A stretch of 64,000 bases of DNA from an uncultured Lachnospiraceae bacterium (GCA_902785985.1 CADABA010000007.1:1-64000), one strand, 5' to 3'. Shown: positions 8,320 through 17,533, numbered from the stretch's first letter. Translations and numbers: made by a program. Notes: a model not told the origin generated them from the sequence alone.

Positions 8320-9357
8320 TCAATTTTCGATCTTTACGGGCTCTCCCTCATCGGCCTTCAGAATCTCTCCATCATACCGGTCCGTACCCGGAGCTTTCAC
8401 CTCTGATTCCGGCTTCCTGTCAAAATTCAGCCGTTCCTCCTCCACGACCAGCGGCCGGTCAAGCACTCTCGAATTGATCGACAGAATATACTCTCCCAGC
8501 ATTCCGGTAAAGAAGAGATTCAGACCGCCCAGGAAAAAGACGCCGATCACGAGCGGGGCGATTCCGGCCCGGAACCAGTCCCAGTGGATCAGTTTCAGGA
8601 TAAAATAGACGATCGCGACCGCAAAACTCAGACCTCCGACAATAAAGCCCAGGAAGGTCGCCAGTCTCAGCACCACCTTGGAATAGGAGGTGATTCCCAG
8701 CATCGCAACGTCATACAGGCTGTAAAAGTGGTTCTTGCTTTTACCTGCCCTGCGGTTCGGCCGCTTGTACAGCACCGTCTTATACTCAAAACCGAACTCT
8801 GCGACCATTCCCCGGAAATAGGGCATCGGATCGTGGATCTTACGGACAACATCGACGAACGCCTTATCAAAAAGCCCGAAGCCCGTAAAATTCTCAATGT
8901 GTCCGATATCCGTGATCTTTCTCAGGAACTTATAGTATGAACGGCGGACGAAGGCCATGAAAAAGTTCTCCTCCGTCTTCTCCTTGATGGCAAGCACGAG
9001 CTTATGTCCGTTCTCCCACTCCCGGACAAGCTCCGGAATGAGCGCCGGCGGATCCTGAAAATCCGCATTCAGACGTACAACGCAGTCCCCGGAAGCCTGC
9101 TTGAAGCCATGGACAGGGGACCGCATCTGGCCGAAATTCCTGGCATTGAAAATTGCCTTTACCTTCGGATTCTGTTCGCAGATCTGCCTCAGCAGGATCT
9201 TTGTACGGTCCTTTGAGTGATTGTCGATATAAATGATCTCATAATCATACTGCGGAAGCTGCTCCTCAAAGAGTTTGACGAGCGTATCCGTCATCGGGCC
9301 GACATTATCCTCCTCGTTGTAGGTCGGAATGACGACCGATATCAGTTTCTTTTCCAT
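8320..9357 (-). CDS. GT2 polyprenyl-phosphate glycosyltransferase (GtrB/CsbB/DPM1-like)
   Basis: The 345 aa product opens with the GT2 start VVIPTYNEEDNV and carries the diphosphate/metal acidic region (RLNADFQDPP) near residue 97. Two hydrophobic helices lie at about 230-295, as in GtrB and CsbB, followed by a charged tail. Such enzymes move a sugar from a nucleotide donor to undecaprenyl phosphate on the inner membrane face. It is the only recognisable cytosolic glycosyltransferase in the locus and is probably the enzyme that loads the unusual sugar. The start has AAGGAGGAG 5 bases upstream. It follows the epimerase gene by 11 bp, so they are co-transcribed. Confidence 0.88.
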   Translation of the reverse strand: MEKKLISVVIPTYNEEDNVGPMTDTLVKLFEEQLPQYDYEIIYIDNHSKDRTKILLRQICEQNPKVKAIFNARNFGQMRSPVHGFKQASGDCVVRLNADFQDPPALIPELVREWENGHKLVLAIKEKTEENFFMAFVRRSYYKFLRKITDIGHIENFTGFGLFDKAFVDVVRKIHDPMPYFRGMVAEFGFEYKTVLYKRPNRRAGKSKNHFYSLYDVAMLGITSYSKVVLRLATFLGFIVGGLSFAVAIVYFILKLIHWDWFRAGIAPLVIGVFFLGGLNLFFTGMLGEYILSINSRVLDRPLVVEEERLNFDRKPESEVKAPGTDRYDGEILKADEGEPVKIEN

Positions 9358-9368
9358 ATAGCTCCTCC

Positions 9369-10292
9369 TTAGAGCTGACTTTCACGCATCCACGCGACGG
9401 TCCTTCTGATCCCCTCCTCAAAAGAGACCCGGGGCACAAAGCCCGTATCTTCCGTGAGGTTCGTGATATCCGCGCACAGGTTCCTCACCTTTCCGTCCTT
9501 CGGGTAAGGGATTTCACCGATCCCGGTGACCGGGACACCGCAGGCTTCCGCCATCTCCTCGATGAACAGGCGCAGTTTGCGGCTTTCCCCGCTCCCGATG
9601 CAGTATACCGCCCCGTCTTTTCCCTTCTCGCCCATGAGGTAGAAAGCTCTCCCCGCGTCCTCGCTGAAGAGATAATCCCACCTGTGCTCTGCCGGAGAAA
9701 ATGAAGTTTTTTCGCCCGCAAGCATTTTCCGGATACTCGACGAAATCATGGACGTCGGTTTGTCATAAATTCCGTAGGTGCTGAAGATCCGCGGCCAGAT
9801 GAATGCAATGCCGAGCTCATGCGCGAGCATGCGGCCGAGAAGCCCCGCTGCAAGCTTTGCCGCGCCGTACGGCGTGACCGGATTCGTCTCTGTATCCGGC
9901 CCGATCCTTTCGAGGTCCTTCGGACCGTATTCCGCCTGAGATCCCGCTCCGATGAACTTCTCCGCTCCCATCTCTGCAGCGACCCGGATCGCTTTCAAAG
10001 TCGTCCGGATATTGTCGGCCTGAAGCTCCGTGCTCTCATTTCTCTTCGCCCCGGTATGCCCCCATGCAATATGGTAAAAAGTATCGATCCGGGCGGGAAC
10101 CTTTGCAGGCAGTTCCCCGAGCGCATCAAGATCACCCTCGACCAGATGAAGCCGGGGGTTCACCGGCAGCCGTCCGATCTTAGGAGAATTCTTCCGCACC
10201 ATCGCGTAGACTTCCACCCCGTTCGCCAGACTTTCCGAAACGAGCGCAGACCCGATCATGCTGGTCGCGCCGGTCACAAATATTCTTTCCAT
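9369..10292 (-). CDS. NAD(P)-dependent sugar epimerase/reductase (extended SDR)
   Basis: The 307 aa product has the Rossmann motif VTGATSMIG at residue 6 and the SDR catalytic pair YGAAK near residue 144, preceded by a Ser-containing SQAEYG. This fits an extended short-chain dehydrogenase acting on a nucleotide sugar, such as a 4-reductase or epimerase. In yersiniose synthesis, a comparable reductase (YerF) acts after the thiamine enzyme YerE; the thiamine enzyme here is encoded just upstream, so a similar reductive last step is a reasonable guess. GAGG precedes the ATG. A family E hairpin lies in the 63 bp gap to the upstream gene. Confidence 0.82.
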   Translation of the reverse strand: MERIFVTGATSMIGSALVSESLANGVEVYAMVRKNSPKIGRLPVNPRLHLVEGDLDALGELPAKVPARIDTFYHIAWGHTGAKRNESTELQADNIRTTLKAIRVAAEMGAEKFIGAGSQAEYGPKDLERIGPDTETNPVTPYGAAKLAAGLLGRMLAHELGIAFIWPRIFSTYGIYDKPTSMISSSIRKMLAGEKTSFSPAEHRWDYLFSEDAGRAFYLMGEKGKDGAVYCIGSGESRKLRLFIEEMAEACGVPVTGIGEIPYPKDGKVRNLCADITNLTEDTGFVPRVSFEEGIRRTVAWMRESQL

Positions 10293-10322
10293 GTTCTACC
10301 TCATCGAAGATACGTGCAGCTT

Positions 10323-10344
10323 CAGGAACACCTCAGCGTTCCTG
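10323..10344. repeat. Family E hairpin
   Basis: CAGGAACACC and AGCGTTCCTG form an imperfect version of the family E hairpin in the gap between the thiamine-enzyme gene and the epimerase gene. Confidence 0.5.
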
Positions 10345-10355
10345 CAGGATATTCC

Positions 10356-12206
10356 TCAGCCAAGAGACCCCTCGTCGAGCGGAATGATCATGTTCTCCCG
10401 GAGTTCCTCCCTTGAGAGGAACGGGAACATGTCCTCCAGCGGTGCGGAGACCATACTGCCGTCCTCCAGCTTTCGCGAGGATGTCTTCGGGAGTGTCTTC
10501 TGCAGTTTCGTGACAAAAATCTGGCACACTGTCGGCTCCTCCGCATCGAGTACCTCGCGGATCGTCTCCGCGAGTCTGTCGGGATCTCCACAGGAAGTAT
10601 AGCGGAAACCGAAGGCCGGCACAAGCTTTTTAAGATCCGGGAAACTCAGATCTCCGCTCTCCTCGCCGACACCGACAAGTGAAGTCTTAAAAAAGCCGCT
10701 CTGTGTCATACGCACGGAGTGATATCCCTCGTTGTTCACGACAAAAAGCTTAAAACGGATCCGGTTCTGTCTGAGCGTCTGCAGCTCCTGCAGATTCATC
10801 ATGAGACTGCCCTCGCCTGTCACACAGACGACCTGCCGACCCCCGATCGCCCGGCTTGCGCCGATGATCACCGGAAGATCAAATCCCATGGAGGCCATAT
10901 TGGAGTTCGTGATGAAGCGCTGTCCTGTTTTCGGCTGCCAGACCTGGCTTCCGATGACGCGCGATGTTCCGCAGCTCGCTATGAGCACTGCATTTTCAGG
11001 AAATGCACGTGTGAGCTCATTGTAGAACGCATAGGTATTGGTACGGCCCGGTTCCAGGACCTTATAGTGTTCCTCCGTTACCACCGGATAGCGCTCTTTC
11101 CAGGTCCTGCAGCGTTCTCTCCAGGCCGCTGCATGTGAGAGAGGTTCTTCCTTCGAAGCACCGCGGCGTTTCACCTCGGCAAGAAGTGCCCGGATGAAAG
11201 CGCCTGCATCTCCGACGACCGGGAGGCTCACATGAAGATTCGGCTTCCTGATCTCATTGGGATCTGCGTCCACCATGATCGTGAAAGCAGCCCTCGCCCA
11301 GCTCTCTGTCTTGAATCCGGTCTGCGAGAAACTCTGCCGGCAGCCCACCGACAGGAAAAGATCGCTGTTCTGTACGGCAAAATTCCCCGCGCGGTCACCG
11401 GTCCCGCCGCATCTCCCGGTAAAGAGCGGATGCGCACCCGGAATGGCATCCACCGAGCTCACACCGGTGACGACCGGGACACCCAGAAGGTCGGCCAGCT
11501 CAAGGAACTCTTCATGCGCACCGGCAAGCCGGACACCGTTCCCCGGGAAGAGGACCGGCCTCTCCGCCACCGCGAGTCTGTTCGCGATCTCAGCGATCAC
11601 TTTGTCCGGTATCTCCGGAGGCAGCAGATCCGGATCTTCCTCCGGATCATAGGCTGAAAGCGTCTCCGTCTCCACGGAAGCGCCCTGAACATCCAGCGGG
11701 ATATCGAGCCATGCCGGTCCGGGTCTTCCTGTCCGGGCAGCATAGAGGGCACGCTCGAGATGATAACGGATCTCCTCCGGTTTCCTGACAAGCTGCGCGT
11801 ACTTTGTGATCGGGCGGACGATCGAAACGATATCACACTCCTGAATCCCCCGGCTCCGCAGTTTGAGACCGGTCGCCTCGACGCCCGTCACGTAACGGGT
11901 CTGGCCGGATAAAATCAGCATCGGAACAGATCCCATCCATCCGCCGAGTACACCTGTAACGGCATTTGAAGCGCCGGGACCCGCGGTGACACAGACAGCC
12001 GCCGGTCTGCCCGCCACGCGTGCATAGGCTTCTGCCGCCATCGCGCAGGCCTGTTCATGGTGATGATATGTGCAGCGGAGTTTCTCATGGTGCCCGAACG
12101 AATCGTTCATATGCATCGCAAGGCCTCCGGGCACGGTGAAGACTTCACGGATTTCATTTTTTACCAGAAAATCTGCTATATAGTCTGATACTTTCTGTCT
12201 CATCAT
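10356..12206 (-). CDS. Thiamine-diphosphate enzyme, acetolactate-synthase/YerE-like
   Basis: The 616 aa product has the three-domain plan of acetolactate synthase: an N-terminal PYR domain with the activating glutamate E51 (HHHEQA), a central domain (about 195-345) and a C-terminal PP domain. The usual thiamine-binding GDG is GEG here (464-466), followed at normal distance by NN (491-492). No acetolactate regulatory subunit or other branched-chain amino acid gene is nearby. Together with CDP-glucose enzymes this recalls YerE, which adds a two-carbon acetyl unit to a CDP-keto-sugar in yersiniose synthesis. RfbH, which makes the 3-deoxy substrate in that route, was not found, so the acceptor may differ. 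Two ATGs follow AAAGGAGAA; either could serve. Confidence 0.85.
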   Translation of the reverse strand: MMRQKVSDYIADFLVKNEIREVFTVPGGLAMHMNDSFGHHEKLRCTYHHHEQACAMAAEAYARVAGRPAAVCVTAGPGASNAVTGVLGGWMGSVPMLILSGQTRYVTGVEATGLKLRSRGIQECDIVSIVRPITKYAQLVRKPEEIRYHLERALYAARTGRPGPAWLDIPLDVQGASVETETLSAYDPEEDPDLLPPEIPDKVIAEIANRLAVAERPVLFPGNGVRLAGAHEEFLELADLLGVPVVTGVSSVDAIPGAHPLFTGRCGGTGDRAGNFAVQNSDLFLSVGCRQSFSQTGFKTESWARAAFTIMVDADPNEIRKPNLHVSLPVVGDAGAFIRALLAEVKRRGASKEEPLSHAAAWRERCRTWKERYPVVTEEHYKVLEPGRTNTYAFYNELTRAFPENAVLIASCGTSRVIGSQVWQPKTGQRFITNSNMASMGFDLPVIIGASRAIGGRQVVCVTGEGSLMMNLQELQTLRQNRIRFKLFVVNNEGYHSVRMTQSGFFKTSLVGVGEESGDLSFPDLKKLVPAFGFRYTSCGDPDRLAETIREVLDAEEPTVCQIFVTKLQKTLPKTSSRKLEDGSMVSAPLEDMFPFLSREELRENMIIPLDEGSLG

Positions 12207-12270
12207 TTCTCCTTTGAGGATCTGCCTTAAGCCGCAGAGATCTTAAGCAGCGCAGGGCAGATCAGAACTG

Positions 12271-13590
12271 TCACATGTAATCCGGGCACTTATTCTCGCA
12301 GACCATGGTCTTGCCGGATGCCTGCACCGGGATCTCATCCACATAGGTCACATCGATGACTGCATCCGCGCCGAGATAGTGCCTGTAGGAGGCCAGCAGC
12401 GCTTCCTCGTCAAGCTTCTCCCTGTCCGCATTGACGAGCAGCTCATATCTGTTCTTCTCCCACTGAATGCACCTTGCCTGATGGACGATCCCCTCCTGCT
12501 TGAGCAGCAGGTTCATGAACACATGGATCGAGAGCGGTTCCCCCTTTGTGTTGTAAAGAAGGGATCCCCGTCTCCCGTAGATCTCCGTAAAGTAAGCGTG
12601 CCTTCTTCCGTCCGCCCCGGTCTCACGCACCATGACCCCGGTATCCCCCGTGTCGTAGCGGATCATCGGGAATGCGCGGTTATAATAATCCGTGACAACG
12701 ATCCTGCCGAGTTCGCCTTCCTCCGCAGGCGTATCGCTGTCGATCTTCAGAATCTCCACATAATAGTTATAGAGATCGATCGTATAGCGCCTGTCCCCGT
12801 TCACGCAGACTGCGATAAATCCGTTCTCATTGTTGCCGTAGGACCGCACGGGCGGAAAATGAAAGACTCTCTCGATCGCCTCGTAGGTCTGATCCGGCAT
12901 GGCTTCCCCCATGGAGAAGATCATTTCCACCGACCATGTCTTCACGTCGATCTTTTTTCTCTCGATATACCGGACCAGCGCAGTCAGCGCGCCGGAATAC
13001 GCCACAATGACCTGGATGCGTTCCTTTCGCAGGCGTTCGCACACCGTCTCCAGATACGCATCCCCCATATTCGAGATATCATACATATAGAGGTTATTCC
13101 GGAAGCTCTTCCACTTCGTGATCGCGTTCCGTCCAGGGATCCAGACGCGGAATTCCCCGCGCTTCATCCCCATCCTGAAGCCGTTCAGCTCATAGACAGC
13201 AAGCATATTCGAAAAAATGTGATCCATCTTGAACGGATCCGCATAGACCGTGAAGGGAACGCCTGTGGACCCGCTCGTGTTCAGCTGGGCCAGGCTGTCC
13301 TTATCCGCGGCATACTCATCCGATAGGATTGCATCCCGATTTTCGTTGTAGTCCATCTTCTTCATGACGGGAAATGAGGAAAGCCCCTCCGAGGCATCCA
13401 TCTTTCCGTAAAACTCCGTGTGCTCCGCGGCATAATTGAGGATCATATGAAGACGCCTGTCCACATATGCCGGCGTCACGCCGTCCGTGATTTCTTCCAT
13501 GTTGCGGCGGATCAGGCTGTTCATTTTCCCGCCTTTCGCCCGGTCGAGCGCATAAAATGCCGCTCTCCTTGAGACCTCTCCGATACTCAT
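12271..13590 (-). CDS. CapK/phenylacetate-CoA-ligase-like adenylating enzyme, paralogue 1
   Basis: The 439 aa product has the ANL-superfamily phosphate loop LNTSGSTGVP near residue 105 and the later RYDTGDTG motif, as in phenylacetate-CoA ligase and coenzyme F390 synthetase. It lacks any long extra domain. These enzymes activate a carboxylate as acyl-AMP; the CapK subgroup is common in capsule loci but has no agreed reaction. A homologue is encoded at 15046. It starts at 13590 after GGAGGCGATT, 12 bp downstream of the flippase stop, and forms an operon with it. The substrate cannot be read from the sequence. Confidence 0.8.
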   Translation of the reverse strand: MSIGEVSRRAAFYALDRAKGGKMNSLIRRNMEEITDGVTPAYVDRRLHMILNYAAEHTEFYGKMDASEGLSSFPVMKKMDYNENRDAILSDEYAADKDSLAQLNTSGSTGVPFTVYADPFKMDHIFSNMLAVYELNGFRMGMKRGEFRVWIPGRNAITKWKSFRNNLYMYDISNMGDAYLETVCERLRKERIQVIVAYSGALTALVRYIERKKIDVKTWSVEMIFSMGEAMPDQTYEAIERVFHFPPVRSYGNNENGFIAVCVNGDRRYTIDLYNYYVEILKIDSDTPAEEGELGRIVVTDYYNRAFPMIRYDTGDTGVMVRETGADGRRHAYFTEIYGRRGSLLYNTKGEPLSIHVFMNLLLKQEGIVHQARCIQWEKNRYELLVNADREKLDEEALLASYRHYLGADAVIDVTYVDEIPVQASGKTMVCENKCPDYM

Positions 13591-13602
13591 AATCGCCTCC
13601 GT

Positions 13603-14811
13603 TTATGAACCATTTTTCTTTCTGCCGACCATAAAAAGGCCGAACAGCGTAACAACTGCCGCGCGGACAGCATTCGCAATGAGGACTGCCGTGGAAAAGC
13701 CGGCCAGTCCGTACTTCCCGGTCACGGAAAGGACCAGGACCGTGATGACCGCCAGATGGATGATCTGCAGGATCATCTGCCATTTTTCCTCCGTGAAGGT
13801 CAGGACCACGATAAAGAGGTATGCGGACAGGACGCCCAGGACCTGGCTCGCATTGACGATCCCGATGACCGGCCGGACCGACTCATACAGATTCCCGTAA
13901 AAAAGCCTGAGGAAGATCGGCGTAAAAATCTCTGCGCCGATAAAGAACACCAGGCTCACTCCATAGCCCGCTCCGACAAATTTCAGATACTGGATCCTTG
14001 TCAGATTTTCCTTTCTCTTTGTGAGGAAGGAAATGATGATCGTGTTGATCGGGGCTACGAGAAGGACCAGTGTCTTCCCCAGGAGCGAGACCGCATAGTA
14101 CTGGGTGACCGCAAGGTCAGAGATCAGGAACTTCAGCACCAGACGGTCGATATTCAGCGTCACATTGGTGATGACGTAGGAAAACATGAGGAAGATTCCC
14201 CGCCGGAAAGCTGTGGAAAACCATCTGCTTGGAGCAAAAAAATCTTTAAATACAGTCCCCGTGAGCGCGAGGTACAGAAGTGCAAGCGTCTCCCCCGTAA
14301 GAAAGATCAGATACCACATGCCTGTCAGGAGATAGAGGCCGAAGCCCGCGAGATACCCTCCTGTCAGAACCGCGTAGTAAATGAAATACCTCTGATAATT
14401 CAGATTCAGCCGGTATTCGACGTCCCCGTAGAAGCGGAACACCATGAGCAGGATCAGGACGAATGCCGCGGCGGCCTGCAGGGGGTTCCCGATGGCGCTT
14501 CCGGCGATGACAAGCGCGATCACGCCTCCTATACTGCCGAAGAGCAGGAGCATCCGGTCATAATCGCCGTTGGTGACATCGACAGTCCGCCGCACGACCA
14601 GACGGCTCGTGTTCAGCGCCTGTCCGATCGAAGGACAGACAATTGCTGCGATGCCCATGACAAAGAGAAGGCTGCCCAGCATCTCACTCCCCATATGCCT
14701 GTTCAGATACGGGTAAATGAAGATCTGGAGCACGCCGTTCATGAGAAGACCGGCCCCGATCGTGTAGGCGGTACTTCCGGCTATTCTTTTCTGCTGCTTA
14801 ATATCTGCCAA
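13603..14811 (-). CDS. Polysaccharide flippase-like membrane protein (Wzx/MATE-like)
   Basis: The product is about 402 aa with some 12 hydrophobic helices over its whole length (for example AGSTAYTIGAGLLMNGVLQI near the start) and short charged loops, as in oligosaccharide flippases. A TTG start at 14811 is preferred: AGAGG lies 7 bases before it and the protein begins LADIKQQKR. Upstream in-frame codons reach a GTG at 14850, but that GTG lies inside repeat copy A3 and has no good ribosome site. A flippase would carry lipid-linked sugar from the GT2 enzyme to the outer face, where YfhO could use it. Assignment rests on topology and context. Confidence 0.75.
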   Translation of the reverse strand: MADIKQQKRIAGSTAYTIGAGLLMNGVLQIFIYPYLNRHMGSEMLGSLLFVMGIAAIVCPSIGQALNTSRLVVRRTVDVTNGDYDRMLLLFGSIGGVIALVIAGSAIGNPLQAAAAFVLILLMVFRFYGDVEYRLNLNYQRYFIYYAVLTGGYLAGFGLYLLTGMWYLIFLTGETLALLYLALTGTVFKDFFAPSRWFSTAFRRGIFLMFSYVITNVTLNIDRLVLKFLISDLAVTQYYAVSLLGKTLVLLVAPINTIIISFLTKRKENLTRIQYLKFVGAGYGVSLVFFIGAEIFTPIFLRLFYGNLYESVRPVIGIVNASQVLGVLSAYLFIVVLTFTEEKWQMILQIIHLAVITVLVLSVTGKYGLAGFSTAVLIANAVRAAVVTLFGLFMVGRKKNGS

Positions 14812-14839
14812 TGATAGACCTCTTAAGAATAATTCACTC

Positions 14840-14935
14840 AAACTTCCCACATGTATTTATGGGGCGGCGACCGGGATCGTCCCGACGTGGAAATATTTAT
14901 ACCGGTAGCCTTAATACAAAGGATGTGGGAAGTTT
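14840..14935 (-). repeat. Family A inverted-repeat element, copy A3 (internally deleted, 96 bp)
   Basis: The ends AAACTTCCCACAT (14840-14852) and ATGTGGGAAGTTT (14923-14935) are intact, and the outer segment ATGTATTTATGGGGCGGC matches A2. The central GC-rich stem and one AT-rich arm are missing. It touches the 5' end of the flippase gene. Confidence 0.85.
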
Positions 14936-14964
14936 CAGTAATTCATGATACGTACTTGTCAGCT

Positions 14965-15045
14965 CAGGAACGCCACCGCGTTCCTGCCGCGACGTGCACG
15001 GCGCTCAAAGCGCCTTTAAGCTGCACACGCAACGCGATCCGCCGT
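14965..15045. repeat. Family E hairpin plus GC-rich intergenic module
   Basis: CAGGAACGCC...GCGTTCCTG (14965-14986) is followed by GACGTGCACGGCGC...AACGCGATCCGCCG, which matches the module at 34080-34131 near lepA. The module runs up to the stop codon of the CapK paralogue at 15046. Confidence 0.6.
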
Positions 15046-16359
15046 TCACTGCTTCGCATACTTCTCACAGAGATTCTGAATGTACTTTCGCTTTCCGGAA
15101 TTCAGCACGGGGATCTCATCGACGAACTCGATCCGTATGTCTGCATTTTCTCCGAAATACGGACGGATCCTGCCGAGGATATCCTCCGTGTCCATCTTCT
15201 CTCTGTCACCGTTCAGCCGTAGCGTGTAGACCGTCTCCGTATTCTGAATGAACTGGTACTGCCTCACACCCTCCACATCCCATAGATTATTGGTAATGAC
15301 ATAGGGGGTCAGAGCATTGCCTTCGGTATCATAGATCGTATCGCTCCGCCTGCCGTAAAGCTCTTTCAGAATAAGACGCATACGGTCCCCGCGCTGCCTG
15401 CGCTCCGCGACCGCAATATCCCCGTTGTCATAGCGAATGATCGGGAATGCGTAATTGTTCAGATCCGTGATCACGATCCTGCCCGGTTCTCCCGGGGCAG
15501 CAGGCTCATCAGAGTCCATCTTCAGGATCTCGTAATAATAGTTCTCCGTGTCGATGTAATAGGAATCCCCGTCCGGCGGCTGAACACCCATGATCCCGTT
15601 CTCCTCATTGGAGTACCAGGCCTGGACCGGGCAGGAGAACTGTTCGGAAAGCCGCTTTCTCGTGACGGTCGGCATGCTCTCAGAAATCGGAATGATCGAC
15701 CGGATCGCAAATCCGCTCGTATCCACATGATTCCTGTCGATATAGCGGGAGAGCTCCCCGAGCGAGGACGCGTAGCCGACCAGGGCTTTCACGCGTTTTT
15801 TCCTGAACATGTCAAGCATCTTTCTGCATCCCTCATCACTGAGATCCGAGGTATCCACCATGATCATATTCTCAGCGAGAAGGCGCAGCTTCCCTTTTTT
15901 TACGTTGTTGACCCACACTCGGAGGAAACCCATTTTCATGCCGATATAATAGCCGGCCATGGCTCCGAAGAAAATTCCTTCCGCCGTGTCGTGGGCAATT
16001 TTGTCACTGTTTTGAATGACCGTCAGCGGAGTCCCCGTGGAGCCGCTCGTCGACATCTCCCGGCATCCCTTGCGATCCGCGAACTCCGAGCTTATGAACT
16101 CTTCATAATGATTTCGAAAGGTATCCTTGTTGACGATCGGCATATCCGAAAGCGCTGCATTTTCCGGAATGTCCTTATAAAACCCCGTAGTCGCTCTCGC
16201 ATGCGCGATGAGGCGTCCGATTTTTGCTTCCGTCTCGCTGAGAGAAGTACCTTCCCGGTAACTTCTCCGAATATCATCGTAATATTTCCTTATTTTTCCG
16301 CCGCGAAGACGGTCCAGCAAAAAGAAGCCGAACCACCTGGCTCTCTCATCCAGAATCAT
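15046..16359 (-). CDS. CapK/phenylacetate-CoA-ligase-like adenylating enzyme, paralogue 2
   Basis: The 437 aa product matches paralogue 1 in length and layout: phosphate loop MSTSGSTGTP near residue 103, and RYDNGDIA in place of RYDTGDTG. The start at 16359 overlaps the stop of the dehydratase gene in an ATGA junction, and GGGGTG lies just upstream; a longer frame would run deep into the dehydratase gene. Translational coupling to CDP-glucose 4,6-dehydratase ties this activating enzyme to the sugar pathway. It may activate an acid used to acylate the sugar, but neither acid nor acceptor is known. The Thr-to-Asn change in the GD motif may mean the two paralogues use different substrates. Confidence 0.8.
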   Translation of the reverse strand: MILDERARWFGFFLLDRLRGGKIRKYYDDIRRSYREGTSLSETEAKIGRLIAHARATTGFYKDIPENAALSDMPIVNKDTFRNHYEEFISSEFADRKGCREMSTSGSTGTPLTVIQNSDKIAHDTAEGIFFGAMAGYYIGMKMGFLRVWVNNVKKGKLRLLAENMIMVDTSDLSDEGCRKMLDMFRKKRVKALVGYASSLGELSRYIDRNHVDTSGFAIRSIIPISESMPTVTRKRLSEQFSCPVQAWYSNEENGIMGVQPPDGDSYYIDTENYYYEILKMDSDEPAAPGEPGRIVITDLNNYAFPIIRYDNGDIAVAERRQRGDRMRLILKELYGRRSDTIYDTEGNALTPYVITNNLWDVEGVRQYQFIQNTETVYTLRLNGDREKMDTEDILGRIRPYFGENADIRIEFVDEIPVLNSGKRKYIQNLCEKYAKQ

Positions 16360-17417
16360 CTGTTCACCCCAAAATACTCTCTGATCTGCCTGTCTGTAAC
16401 TGCTGTCATGTCTTCTCCCGCCTCCCGGGATCTGGCCCACTCGACAGTCCGTTTTACGGCTTCCGCCACATGCATTCCCGGGCGCCATCCGAGCTTCATC
16501 CGGATGAGGGAGCAGTCGAGTTTCAGGAAGTTGGCTTCGTGCGGCCCTCCGTCATAATGATTCTCCCAGGCACATCCGTCTCCCCAGGCATTGCAGAAAA
16601 GATCTGCGAGCTCTCCTGTCGTCACGCAGTCTTCATCTCCCGGTCCTACATTATAGGAACCTGCGAGCTCAGGATCAAGATCCTGCTGCGCTGCGATCAG
16701 AAGATAAGCGGACAGCGGCTCCAGAACATGCTGGTAGGGCCTTGTCGAGTAAGGATTCCTGACAATGATCTTTTCACCGGCTGATGCCGCCCGGATGCAG
16801 TCCGGAATTATGCGGTCCGCCGCAAAGTCGCCGCCCCCGATGACATTGCCCGCGCGGGCCGTCGAGACTGCCGGCCTCCGTCCCGCAAAAAAGGACTTTT
16901 TGTAGCTGTGCGTCACGAGTTCGGAGCAGGATTTGCTGTTTGAATACGGATCGTAGCCGTCCAGCGGATCGTTCTCCCGATAGCCCCATGGCCATTCTCT
17001 GTTCTCATAGACTTTGTCTGTCGTGACATTTAAAAAGGAACGGACCGTCCCGCACTGCCGCACTGCTTCAAGAATATTGACAGTCCCCATGACATTCGTC
17101 TCGTACGTATAGACGGGATTTTTGTAGGATTCCCGCACAAGCGGCTGGGCCGCAAGATGGAACACGATCTCCGGCTCCGCGCTGAGGAGCGCCTTCTTCA
17201 GACAGTCAGGATCCCGGACATCCCCATCGATCGAGTTCATCCGTCCGGAAAGTCCCAGAATTTCAAAAAGACTCGGATCTGTGGGCGGCGCTGTCGAATA
17301 TCCTGTCACATCTGCTCCGGCGAGTAGCAGGATCTCGGAAAGCCAGCTGCCCTTGAAACCGGTATGGCCTGTCAGAAAGACTTTTTTCCCTTTGTATGCA
17401 TCGAGTATTGAAATCAA
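16356..17417 (-). CDS. rfbG: CDP-glucose 4,6-dehydratase
   Basis: The 353 aa product is an extended SDR with the NAD motif TGHTGFKG near residue 16 and the catalytic YSNSK later; TGHTGFKGSWL is highly typical of RfbG. It converts CDP-glucose to CDP-4-keto-6-deoxyglucose, the branch point to CDP-dideoxysugars and yersiniose. The start is a TTG at 17417, 8 bases after GGAGG; the family length (about 355-360) agrees, while a longer frame to 17498 would add an unlikely extension. The cytidylyltransferase gene lies 116 bp upstream, and the next gene overlaps by 4 bp. Confidence 0.92.
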   Translation of the reverse strand: MISILDAYKGKKVFLTGHTGFKGSWLSEILLLAGADVTGYSTAPPTDPSLFEILGLSGRMNSIDGDVRDPDCLKKALLSAEPEIVFHLAAQPLVRESYKNPVYTYETNVMGTVNILEAVRQCGTVRSFLNVTTDKVYENREWPWGYRENDPLDGYDPYSNSKSCSELVTHSYKKSFFAGRRPAVSTARAGNVIGGGDFAADRIIPDCIRAASAGEKIIVRNPYSTRPYQHVLEPLSAYLLIAAQQDLDPELAGSYNVGPGDEDCVTTGELADLFCNAWGDGCAWENHYDGGPHEANFLKLDCSLIRMKLGWRPGMHVAEAVKRTVEWARSREAGEDMTAVTDRQIREYFGVNR

Positions 17418-17533
17418 GCTGTTTTCCTCCAAAAAGTCCTGTTTCCTGAAACCTCCCGCATAAAGAATTGAGAATGTTCCTGATTCCGGAAACCTCATCG
17501 GTCTCAGATTCGGAAAGTTTCAGTGATCGTCAG

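Noticed and set aside
10356..12206. Ordinary acetolactate synthase for branched-chain amino acids
   Set aside because: No ilvN, ilvC or leu genes nearby; it sits in a nucleotide-sugar operon.
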